NCBI RefSeq assembly: GCF_000971135.1
Contig: NZ_BBLW01000006.1
Coordinates: 124,001 to 188,000, forward strand
Direction of reading: 5' to 3'
DNA: 64,000 bases
Source: Demequina phytophila
GTDB taxonomy: Bacteria; Actinomycetota; Actinomycetes; Actinomycetales; Demequinaceae
The notes under the pieces are model-generated. The model saw only the letters and a list, made by a program, of their open reading frames with translations, did no database searches and was not told the origin of the DNA. Of this stretch, positions 54,154-60,916 are shown piece after piece (positions within the stretch are counted from its first letter, which is position 1; each line of letters opens with the position of its first letter). Made by a program: the position numbers and the translations under genes.

Positions 54154-54154
54154 A

Positions 54155-54745
54155 TCAGTCCTCCGGGTGGAGCGAGGCGTCCGCCGGACCGAGGCGGACG
54201 CTGGTGAAGCGCACCGTCAGGCCCGGGCGCGTGGGGGCCGCGCAGAACGGGCCGGCCAGCACCACGGCGTCCGGGTCGAGCGGGGCCACGCGGATCAGCC
54301 GCCACGGCTCGTCGCCCGCGCGGGCGCGCAGGGTGACGGCGTCGCCCGAGCGCGAGGCGCGGACGGTGACCTCGCGGCCAGCCCACTCGGGGACCGGCGC
54401 GACGGACCAGTCCGAGACTCCGCGCGTCACCACGGCGCCCACCTGGGGCTCGCCGTCGGAGAACTCGACGCCCGCCTTGATCCAGCTCTCGGCGTCGACA
54501 CGCAGCATCACGCCACCCTGGTCGAACTGGGCGCCGTAGTCGAGCAACCAGCTCACCTCGATCGCGGTCCCGTTCTCGAGGGGGACCACGAGGGCGTGGG
54601 CGTCGTCATGGATGAAGCCGTAGCTCGTGACGCGCCACGCGTCCGAGCCCTCGCGAGCCTCGACGTCGAGCGCGCCGTCGCTCACGGTGGCGCCGACGGG
54701 CGGGGTGGTCCAGGTGCCGGTCTCGAGCAGCGTCGCGAGGTCCAT
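54155..54745 (-). CDS. DUF1349 domain protein
   Basis: 196 residues with a concanavalin-like fold typical of DUF1349 (regulation-of-enolase-like) proteins: GVMLRVDAESWIKAGVEF and VGAVVTRGVSDWSVA are hallmark strands. Members include eukaryotic and bacterial proteins of unknown activity, perhaps sugar- or cofactor-binding. It converges with azlD. Confidence 0.8.
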   Translation of the reverse strand: MDLATLLETGTWTTPPVGATVSDGALDVEAREGSDAWRVTSYGFIHDDAHALVVPLENGTAIEVSWLLDYGAQFDQGGVMLRVDAESWIKAGVEFSDGEPQVGAVVTRGVSDWSVAPVPEWAGREVTVRASRSGDAVTLRARAGDEPWRLIRVAPLDPDAVVLAGPFCAAPTRPGLTVRFTSVRLGPADASLHPED

Positions 54746-54785
54746 GCGGCCAGCGTAGGGGTGCTTCCTGCGGCGCCGCGTCCCG

Positions 54786-54875
54786 TATGCAGGGCCATCG
54801 GCTCAACAATCCTGCATGCGTGCCCGCGGCGACCCGTCTGCAGGATGGGCCCCGCGGCAGTCCTGCATGCAGGAC
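54786..54875. promoter_or_regulatory. cluster of CTGCATGC-type palindromes
   Basis: A perfect 16-bp palindrome GTCCTGCATGCAGGAC (54860-54875) plus related CCTGCATGC and CTGCAGGAT copies between 54786 and 54848. The cluster lies 80-170 bases upstream of the PadR gene and beyond the DUF1349 start, so it could serve either gene as an operator. Confidence 0.45.
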
Positions 54876-54898
54876 GCCCGCCTCGTCACGCGCTCGCT

Positions 54899-54919
54899 AT
54901 ACCTCAGACCTCTATGTAT
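54899..54919. promoter_or_regulatory. PadR-type operator candidate
   Basis: ATAC (54899-54902) and GTAT (54916-54919), inverted and 13 bases apart, resemble the usual PadR box (ATGT/ATAC half-sites with an 8-14 base gap), 36 bases upstream of the PadR start and near the likely -10. Confidence 0.35.
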
Positions 54920-54954
54920 CCTGCTGTGAGGGTTACCGAGACGAGGAGACCGAG

Positions 54955-55329
54955 ATGAAGGTGGGCAAGGACCTCATGGCCGCGAGCGCCGCGCCGCTGG
55001 TGCTCGCGATCCTCGCGGAGGGCGAGAGCTACGGCTACGCGATCGTCAAGCGGGTGCGCGAGCTGTCCGACGGCGAGATCGAGTGGACCGACGGGCTCCT
55101 CTACCCCCTGCTCCACCGCCTCGAGGACGCGGGGCATGTCACCTCGCGCTGGGGCGCCTCGGAGACCGGACGCCGTCGCCGCTACTACGAGGTCACCCCC
55201 TCCGGTAGGGCCGAGCTCGCGGAGCACCGTCGCCAGTGGGCCGCGGTGGTGGGGGCGCTGCAGTCCGCCTGGAAGGACGTCGCGGACGCGGCCGTGCTGG
55301 GGACGATGCGCCCAGGAGTCGCGCTGTGA
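54955..55329 (+). CDS. PadR family transcriptional regulator
   Basis: 124-residue winged-helix regulator: MAASAAPLVLAILAEGESYG, YAIVKRVRELSDGEIEW, GLLYPLLHRLEDAGHV and TGRRRRYYEVT are all PadR signatures. It is of the short form that pairs with a membrane protein. The start at 54955 has GAGGAG upstream. It overlaps the following membrane gene by GTGA. Confidence 0.92.
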   Translation: MKVGKDLMAASAAPLVLAILAEGESYGYAIVKRVRELSDGEIEWTDGLLYPLLHRLEDAGHVTSRWGASETGRRRRYYEVTPSGRAELAEHRRQWAAVVGALQSAWKDVADAAVLGTMRPGVAL

Positions 55330-56702
55330 CCGCGCCCGAGGCGTCGGGCCCGGCGGGCGCGCCGGCCGTAGGCGCCGAGGTCGAGGCGGAGATCGGGCGC
55401 TGGCGCCAGTACATCCTCGCGCGCGGGTCCGTCTCCGCCGAGGACGCAGACGAGCTCGAGGACCACCTGCGCGGACACGTCGACGGGCTCATGGACGCCG
55501 GGCTCGCCGACGACGAGGCGCTGCTGGTCGCCGTCAAGCGCATGGGCAGCCAGGCCGAGGTGGCGCACGAGTTCGCCCGTCAGCACTCGCGCCGGCTGTG
55601 GCGCGACCTGGTGCTCGACGGCGGGACGCCGCGATCGCGCGACGGGATCCTGGGCATGCTCGCATTCGGCGCGGCGGCGGGGCTCGCCGCGAAGGTGATG
55701 TGGCTGCTCGCCGCGAATCGCGAGCACGTGCAGGACGCAGCGCCGGTCGGCATCCCGCTGGTGCTCGGCGTCCTGGCGACGTTCCTGTGGTGGCGGCGCC
55801 GCGCATCGTCCCGCGTTGTCCTTGCGATCGGCGGCACGGCCGTCGGCCTGGCCGCGCTCGGCCTCGCGTACCCCTTCGACGCGCGGGCCGACACTGCGAT
55901 CCTCTTCGCGATCCACGCCGCGATAGCGATGTGGCTCGCGGTGGGCGTGGGCTATGCGGGCGGTCACTGGCGGTCGCGAGCGGCGCGCATGGACTTCATC
56001 CGGTTCACGGGCGAGTGGGCCATCTACATGTTCCTCATCGCGACCGCCGGCGGCGCGCTCATGGGCGTCTCGATGGCGGTGTTCCAGGGCCTCGGCATCG
56101 ACATCGCGGACGCGCTGTTCCTGTGGGTGCTGCCGCTCGGCCTGGGCGGCGCGACCGTGGTTGCAGCGTGGCTGGTCGAATCCAAGCAGGAGGTGCTCGA
56201 GACCATCGCGCCCGTGCTGACGCGGATCTTCACCCCCATCGCCACCATCGCGGTGCTGGCGATGCTGGCCGGCGCGCTGGTGTCGGGCGGCTTCGAGGAC
56301 AGCCGCGAGTCGCTCATCGCGGTGGACCTGCTGCTCGTGGTGGTGCTGGGGCTGGTGCTCTACTCGCTCACGGCGCAGTCGCCGGCCAGCCCCGTGGGCT
56401 GGGCGGACCGGATGCAGCTCGCTCTCGTGGTGGCCGCACTCCTGCTCGACCTGGCGGCGCTGGTCGCGATGGCCGGGCGCGTGGCCGAGTTCGGGTTCAC
56501 CCCCAACCGGCTGGTGACGCTCGGCGTCAACGCGGTGCTGGTCGCGAACCTGGGCGTGACGGCCTGGCTGTACATCCGGCGGGTGGCGCGACGCGGCGAC
56601 CTCGCTCCCCTGCTGCGCTGGCAGACCGGCTACATCCCGGTCTACGGCGTGTGGGCCCTGGCAGTCTGCGTGGTGGTCCCGCCGCTGTTCGCGTTCGCGT
56701 GA
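55326..56702 (+). CDS. membrane protein with permease-prefix domain
   Basis: 458 residues. An N-terminal helical domain (about 15-80; ILARGSVSAEDADELEDHLR) is the permease-prefix type found in PadR-linked proteins, followed by about 10 helices. No transport motif is recognised. Start GTG 55326, overlapping the PadR stop, so the PadR-membrane pair is one regulatory unit. Two bases separate its stop from that of the opposed small gene. Confidence 0.83.
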   Translation: MTAPEASGPAGAPAVGAEVEAEIGRWRQYILARGSVSAEDADELEDHLRGHVDGLMDAGLADDEALLVAVKRMGSQAEVAHEFARQHSRRLWRDLVLDGGTPRSRDGILGMLAFGAAAGLAAKVMWLLAANREHVQDAAPVGIPLVLGVLATFLWWRRRASSRVVLAIGGTAVGLAALGLAYPFDARADTAILFAIHAAIAMWLAVGVGYAGGHWRSRAARMDFIRFTGEWAIYMFLIATAGGALMGVSMAVFQGLGIDIADALFLWVLPLGLGGATVVAAWLVESKQEVLETIAPVLTRIFTPIATIAVLAMLAGALVSGGFEDSRESLIAVDLLLVVVLGLVLYSLTAQSPASPVGWADRMQLALVVAALLLDLAALVAMAGRVAEFGFTPNRLVTLGVNAVLVANLGVTAWLYIRRVARRGDLAPLLRWQTGYIPVYGVWALAVCVVVPPLFAFA

Positions 56703-56704
56703 GG

Positions 56705-56914
56705 CTACGCGGCGCGACCCGAGCCGGTCGCCTCCGCGGCGCCACAGGCCGCGGCGTGCGCGATGGGATCCACGAGGTCGGCGATGCCGCGGCGGATGAG
56801 ATGGGCGACCACGTCCTGGGCGACGCGCGCGGCGACCGCCTCATCCGACACGACCCCGAGCGCCGCGCGGTAGGCCGCGGCACGCATCCCCTCAAGCAGC
56901 TGCACATCGATCAC
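56705..56914 (-). CDS. small protein of unknown function
   Basis: 69-residue Ala-rich helical ORF (AAAYRAALGVVSDEAVAARVAQ) with a GTG start at 56914 and weak context. It converges with the membrane protein gene and is of modest coding quality. No match recognised. Confidence 0.45.
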   Translation of the reverse strand: MIDVQLLEGMRAAAYRAALGVVSDEAVAARVAQDVVAHLIRRGIADLVDPIAHAAACGAAEATGSGRAA

Positions 56915-57008
56915 GGATCAGAAGATAGCGGCGACCTCTGACAACGCCCCACCAGCCCTCCTAGGCTGAGGACGAGCCGCGCATCCCGGCGCGCACGAGG
57001 AGGCGACG

Positions 57009-57401
57009 ATGCCCGCGTTCCTGATCGCCGCCCACCATCGGGGCGACAACCCGTTCAACCTCGCCGTGGACAAGGACCCCGTCTGGGCGGACCTCGTCGC
57101 GCTCGACACCGACCTCCGGGAAGCGGGCGCGCTGATCTTCTCGCGAGGCCTCCACGGCCCCGACGCCACCGTCAGCATGCGCATCGCATCCGACCTCACC
57201 CTCGCCGAGGCACCGGGCCCGCTCCAGGACGAGGAGCATTGGCTGTCAGGCATGTGGCTGCTCGAGTGCGCGGACATGGACGAGGCGCTCGCGTGGGGCC
57301 GCCGTGCCGCCCGTGCGCACCGTTGCGACGTCGAGGTGCGCCCCTTCCAAGGCCCGATCCCGGGGCTCACGGAAGCGGCGCATCGTGCCTCCGGGCGCTG
57401 A
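57009..57401 (+). CDS. YciI-like protein
   Basis: 130 residues with the YCII/DGPF pattern: a conserved His in the first strand and the GMWLLECADMDEALAWGRRA motif near residue 80, ending in VEVRPFQ. Usually a small dimeric enzyme or regulator. ATG 57009 follows GAGGAGG. It is followed after 12 bases by the APH-like kinase on the same strand. Confidence 0.82.
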   Translation: MPAFLIAAHHRGDNPFNLAVDKDPVWADLVALDTDLREAGALIFSRGLHGPDATVSMRIASDLTLAEAPGPLQDEEHWLSGMWLLECADMDEALAWGRRAARAHRCDVEVRPFQGPIPGLTEAAHRASGR

Positions 57402-57413
57402 TAGTTTCGCGAG

Positions 57414-58322
57414 ATGATACGCGACGCCGGCCCGCCGCCCGCCCACCCGGCGATCTCGCGCGCGCTCGCGCGGGCGCTGGTGGACCGCCAGCTGCCCGGG
57501 CTCGCGCACCTCGAGATCGGCGAGCGGTTCGACGGCTGGGACATGGTGGTCTACCGCCTCGGCGAGGAGCTGGGGCTGCGGCTGCCGCGCGTCGAGGCTG
57601 CGGTGGGACCGCTCGCGCGCGAGTCGCGGCTGCTCGAGCACGTGGGCGCCGGGTGGACGTTCCCGCACCCGCGCGTGATCGCGAGCGGCGTGGCGCAGGA
57701 CGGCTACCCGTGGCCGTGGGCGGTGGTGAGCTGGCTGCCGGGCGCGACCGCCGACGCGACGCCGCTGGACGCGAGCGCGGGGCCCGCCCTGGGGCGCGCG
57801 TTCGCCCAGGTCCACTCCCCCGCAGGCGAGGACGCGTGGTTCAACCCGGAGCAGTCGATCACGCTGGTCGAGCGCGAGGACAACCTCGACTGGGCGCTGG
57901 GAATGCTGGTCGACGCGGCGGGCCCGGACGGCGAACGGCTCGACCGCGGCGCGCTCCGCGAGGTCTGGGTCGAGGCACTCGAGGCGCCCGCCCCCACCGA
58001 GGTGGTGTGGTCGCACGCCGACCCGCACGGCTCCAACCTGCTGGGCGTCGACGGGACGTTCGCGGGGATCATCGACTGGGGCAAGATGGCCGGCTGCGAG
58101 CGCGCCGTCGACCTGTCCTTCCTCTACACCGCGATGCCGGCGGCGGGAGTGGCGTTGGCGGTCGAGGCGTATCGCGAGGCGTCCGGATGCGAGGACCCCG
58201 GGCTCGAGGCGCGCATGCGCGGCATCGCGGTGGCGAAGTGCGCGTCGTGGGCGGTGCTCGACCGGCCGCTCAACATCGCGATGGCGTGGCGAGGGTTCGC
58301 AGAGCTGGGCGTGCTGCGCTGA
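57414..58322 (+). CDS. aminoglycoside phosphotransferase (APH) family kinase
   Basis: 302 residues. The catalytic loop SHADPHGSNLL (family HGDxxxxN) and metal motif IIDWGKM are intact; the N-terminal lobe has RLGEELGLRLPR and the PWPWAVVSWLPG hinge. Members phosphorylate antibiotics, homoserine, or other small alcohols, and no resistance phenotype can be inferred. The ATG at 57414 is close after the YciI-like gene. Confidence 0.88.
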   Translation: MIRDAGPPPAHPAISRALARALVDRQLPGLAHLEIGERFDGWDMVVYRLGEELGLRLPRVEAAVGPLARESRLLEHVGAGWTFPHPRVIASGVAQDGYPWPWAVVSWLPGATADATPLDASAGPALGRAFAQVHSPAGEDAWFNPEQSITLVEREDNLDWALGMLVDAAGPDGERLDRGALREVWVEALEAPAPTEVVWSHADPHGSNLLGVDGTFAGIIDWGKMAGCERAVDLSFLYTAMPAAGVALAVEAYREASGCEDPGLEARMRGIAVAKCASWAVLDRPLNIAMAWRGFAELGVLR

Positions 58323-58396
58323 GCGGTGAGGTTCCCGCCGCGGGCACGCCCGCGTAGTCTCGGGCGTTGACCCCGCGAACCCCCTGAGGAGGGACG

Positions 58397-58948
58397 ATGT
58401 CCGCGCTCCAACCTGCATCCGCGACGGCAGGCATGCTGCCGATCGCGGCGATCGGCGCCGTGCTGGTGCTGGTCGCGTGGGGCGTGGGTGCGATCTTCGG
58501 GCACGGACGGCGGGTGGCGCTGTGGGCGGCGATGCTCACGTGCCTCGCGGTGATCCTGTGGGTGACGATCGGGCTCACGGTGGTGACGCACTCCGGCGGC
58601 ACCGGCGGCGTCAACCTCACCCCGGGCCAGGAGATCCGCCGCGCGCTGGAGACCGGCGCGGGGGCGCCGTGGATGAACCTGGTGGGCAACGTGCTGCTGT
58701 TCCTGCCGTTCGGGACGGTCGCGGCGATGATGACGCGCGGCGGGTTCTTCCTGCGGGTGCTCACCGGGACCGGGCTCGGACTCGCGTTGTCCGCGGCGAT
58801 CGAGGCGACGCAATACCTGCTCGGGCGCGTCGCCGACGTCGACGACATCATCCTCAACACCGCCGGCGCCTTCCTCGGGGCGTTCGCGGCCGCGCTGGTG
58901 CTGTCGCTCGGCGGATCCTCCGGCCGGGCGGAGCGGGCGCGGGCCTGA
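58397..58948 (+). CDS. VanZ family membrane protein
   Basis: 183 residues with four helices and the VanZ signatures NLVGNVLLFLPFG and SAAIEATQYLLGR...DIILNTAGAFLG. VanZ-like proteins are linked to low-level teicoplanin or lysophospholipid resistance. Its start at 58397 sits inside GAGGAGGGACGATG, so the ribosome binding site and start overlap one copy of the repeated GGGACGATG motif. Confidence 0.87.
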   Translation: MSALQPASATAGMLPIAAIGAVLVLVAWGVGAIFGHGRRVALWAAMLTCLAVILWVTIGLTVVTHSGGTGGVNLTPGQEIRRALETGAGAPWMNLVGNVLLFLPFGTVAAMMTRGGFFLRVLTGTGLGLALSAAIEATQYLLGRVADVDDIILNTAGAFLGAFAAALVLSLGGSSGRAERARA

Positions 58949-59019
58949 GTCCCGCTGGTTGTGTCGCCCCGGCTGCCCGGTTGCGAGGGACGATGCACGG
59001 CGCGGCTAGCATTGGCCGT

Positions 59020-59092
59020 GGGCCTCTAGCTCAGTCGGTAGAGCAGCGGACTTTTAATCCGTAGGTCGTGGGTTCGAGCCCCACGGGGCCCA
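59020..59092 (+). tRNA. tRNA-Lys (anticodon TTT)
   Basis: Acceptor GGGCCTC/GGGGCCC, D arm GCTC...GAGC, anticodon stem GCGGA/TCCGT with loop CTTTTAA (anticodon TTT), variable loop AGGTC, T arm GTGGG/CCCAC with TTCGAGC. CCA is not encoded. A GGGACGATGC copy lies 30 bases upstream. A HEPN/MNT pair lies immediately downstream. Confidence 0.96.
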
Positions 59093-59117
59093 CTTCGCGA
59101 AACTCGCAGGGGTCCGC

Positions 59118-59576
59118 TCATCCTCCGGCTTTGCGCGCGAGCGCCGCCGCATGGAGTTCCTGTGCCGCGCGTTCGGCGAGGTCCGCGTCAGCGGCGCCGA
59201 CCGGCTTCGCGTCGAAGTGGCTTTGGTTACGGGCTCGGCGCAAGCGGTCGAAGCGGCGTGCGGCCGCGTCGCCCGGCGGCGTGTCGAGGATGGCACGCAG
59301 GAATCGTCCGAGCGCTTCGTGCTGGCCGGGCCCATTGGTGGTGCGGTAGCCGTGCGCCGCGAGGAGGGCCTCGCCGACGTCGTGCGCGGCGTCGTAGGCG
59401 ATGTCGTACTTCACCCCGGCGCTGGTGAGCAATGGGAGCTGACTGATCCGATCGGCGGCGGCCGCGAGGAACGCCCGGGCGCGCGCCTGGTCCGGGACGA
59501 CCTTCTCGAGCCGCCGGGCAGCGACCAGAGCGTCCACGGCCTGCTGCTGCGTGGCGCTCAGCGGCGTCACGGCCAT
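59118..59576 (-). CDS. HEPN-domain protein, toxin-like
   Basis: 152 residues, all helical, with the HEPN RNase motif region RRARNQSH (113-120). It fits the toxin half of a HEPN/MNT toxin-antitoxin pair. It starts within the last 10 bases of the nucleotidyltransferase gene, so the two are co-translated. The pair lies 26 bases past the tRNA-Lys gene, a common site for accessory islands. Confidence 0.82.
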   Translation of the reverse strand: MAVTPLSATQQQAVDALVAARRLEKVVPDQARARAFLAAAADRISQLPLLTSAGVKYDIAYDAAHDVGEALLAAHGYRTTNGPGQHEALGRFLRAILDTPPGDAAARRFDRLRRARNQSHFDAKPVGAADADLAERAAQELHAAALARKAGG

Positions 59577-60151
59577 TGCTCGCCTCCGATGATCGGCACG
59601 GTCGGACTGCTGCGCACCTGGTCGAGGAACCCGGAGTCCCCGCGAGCCTCATCGGGGGTGAGGATGGTCGCGTTGACCGGCCGATGCACGAACTCCTCGG
59701 CACGATCACATGCCCGATACACCGACTCCGGGTCGGGCGCGCCGATCACCATCACGTCGATGTCATTCGGCGCCGCCCCCGCGACGCCGCGCATGCGGGC
59801 GGCGAACGAACCGTAGAGGAACGCAGCCTCGATTCCATCGATCCGCGCGAACTCCTCGGCGAGGAGCGCCACGGGCCCCGTCGCGATGAGGAGGATCTCG
59901 CGCAGCGGCGGAACCAGCGGGCTCGAGTCGCTTGCGCGGAGCATGCGCGTGCGTCCGACAAGCCGTTCGGCGAGGATACCGGCATCCAGCAATCGCGCGA
60001 CTTCTCGGTGCGCGGTGGGATAGGCCAGGTCGGCCCGTGACGCGAGGTCGGTGAGGCTGATCTCATCGTCGCCGAGGATCACGACCGAGAGCAGGCGCGC
60101 TTGCCCCTCCGACCGGAAGATCGGGGCGAGGAGCGGCGGCTCTGTTCTCAT
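59567..60151 (-). CDS. winged-helix nucleotidyltransferase (MNT) antitoxin-like protein
   Basis: 194 residues: an N-terminal winged helix (about 15-75; SLTDLASRADLAYPTAHREV) fused to a minimal nucleotidyltransferase with GSF (114-116) and DID (130-132). MNT antitoxins modify and block HEPN toxins by adding AMP; the fused DNA-binding domain would let the protein repress its own operon. I start at ATG 60151: the promoter and operator at 60151-60188 place transcription start about there, so the mRNA is probably leaderless. A TTG at 60172 lies inside the operator and is rejected. Confidence 0.8.
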   Translation of the reverse strand: MRTEPPLLAPIFRSEGQARLLSVVILGDDEISLTDLASRADLAYPTAHREVARLLDAGILAERLVGRTRMLRASDSSPLVPPLREILLIATGPVALLAEEFARIDGIEAAFLYGSFAARMRGVAGAAPNDIDVMVIGAPDPESVYRACDRAEEFVHRPVNATILTPDEARGDSGFLDQVRSSPTVPIIGGEQWP

Positions 60152-60188
60152 ATAATGGAGATTATCCTCCAATATAGCGATCCGTCAA
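60151..60188 (-). promoter_or_regulatory. operator overlapping the promoter of the MNT/HEPN operon
   Basis: On the minus strand TTGACG (60188-60183), a 16-base spacer and GATAAT (60166-60161) form a near-consensus promoter. The palindrome TATAATGGAG/CTCCAATATA (60151-60176, 9 of 10 pairs match) covers the -10 and ends at the start codon. Binding there would block transcription, and the fused winged helix in the same operon is the obvious candidate. Confidence 0.65.
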
Positions 60189-60277
60189 CGGTCGAGCTCA
60201 ATGGGACTCGGAACTTCAGCTGCCTGCGCTCCGCCTTGGACTGCCCGCCCACGCCGCGACGACGAACCTTTCGCGAC

Positions 60278-60434
60278 GCTCGCCGTTTTCATGCACTTTC
60301 ACGCGTGATCGGCGGCGCGCACACACGCGCCGGAAACCCCGGGAGCGACCTACCAGGAGATTCATGCGAGGCGGCGGTGTGCGATTCGCTGGCGGCCGCC
60401 CCGGACCGCGCGAAGGTGCATGAAAACGGCGAGC
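60278..60434. repeat. 19-bp inverted repeat pair
   Basis: GCTCGCCGTTTTCATGCAC (60278-60296) and its exact reverse complement (60416-60434) enclose 119 bases; including flanks the match extends to about 25 of 27 bases. The arms could be ends of a small element, integration sites or operators. Confidence 0.6.
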
Positions 60435-60745
60435 ATCCATACACGACGTGCACGCGTCGGACCTCGAGGCGCTGACGGCAGATCACGCCCCGCCGCCGCA
60501 CAACGACGTCGGCGCCCTCCCTGGGAGCCGCCGCGGCGCCCCGCCGCCATGGAGGGGACCTTGACGGTGAGGAGGCGGGTCGACAGAGGGCATGTTGATT
60601 TGCGATCGGGGCTCGACCCAACGGTGCCACCGAGTGGTGCCGATAGGCGCCGCGGACTGTGCGCGCAGATTGAGCGCGAATGAGACAGCCGCTGATCGGA
60701 TCACACGCTGCTCGAACGAACGACTGACCTGGTCTGGCGCTAGAA

Positions 60746-60783
60746 GGGTGCTAGCACCCCGATAGGGAGCGATGCACGCTCCC
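60746..60783. promoter_or_regulatory. two palindromes, candidate operators
   Basis: GGGTGCTAGCACCC (60746-60759) is a perfect 14-bp palindrome, followed by GGGAGC (60765-60770) and GCTCCC (60778-60783) around GATGCAC. They lie upstream of a 26-codon ORF on the plus strand. Confidence 0.4.
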
Positions 60784-60811
60784 CACTCCCCGACTCACCA
60801 AGGATCGCACC

Positions 60812-60892
60812 GTGACCGAGGACTCGTCGCACGACGAGTACATCGACGCCGCACGCGAATCCCACCCTGAGTCCCGTGGAGGCCCGCCATGA
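60812..60892 (+). CDS. possible 26-residue ORF
   Basis: GTG start with AAGGA seven bases upstream; the product is acidic and hydrophilic (VTEDSSHDEYIDAARESHPE, then SRGGPP), with codon use like real genes. Its stop lies in the loop of the following hairpin. It may be a small peptide gene or the tail of a lost gene. Confidence 0.3.
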   Translation: MTEDSSHDEYIDAARESHPESRGGPP

Positions 60893-60913
60893 CGTGGTGA
60901 CGGGCCTCCACGG
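60874..60913. terminator. long hairpin between the spacer and the rhamnosidase gene
   Basis: CCGTGGAGGCCCG (60874-60886) and CGGGCCTCCACGG (60901-60913) form a perfect 13-bp stem with a 14-base loop, four bases from the rhamnosidase stop (minus strand) and just after the small ORF (plus strand). Probably a two-way terminator. Confidence 0.7.
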
Positions 60914-60916
60914 AGA

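Larger units (their letters stand above)
60177..60916. other. 740-base AT-variable spacer with inverted repeats
   Basis: Between the MNT promoter and the rhamnosidase stop. It carries a 19-bp inverted repeat (60278-60296, 60416-60434), a 14-bp palindrome (60746-60759), a second palindrome (60765-60783), a short ORF (60812-60892) and a long hairpin (60874-60913). Base composition differs from its surroundings, suggesting a foreign or degenerate insertion. Confidence 0.55.

Noticed and set aside
59020-60172. Complete integrative element at tRNA-Lys
   Set aside because: No integrase gene and no repeated tRNA 3' end was found downstream, so only a small accessory pair can be claimed.
60101-60704. 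Several short ORFs in the spacer upstream of the toxin-antitoxin operon
   Set aside because: They overlap in opposing frames, have no ribosome binding sites, and partly translate the inverted repeat arms; only the 26-codon ORF at 60812 was kept, at low confidence.
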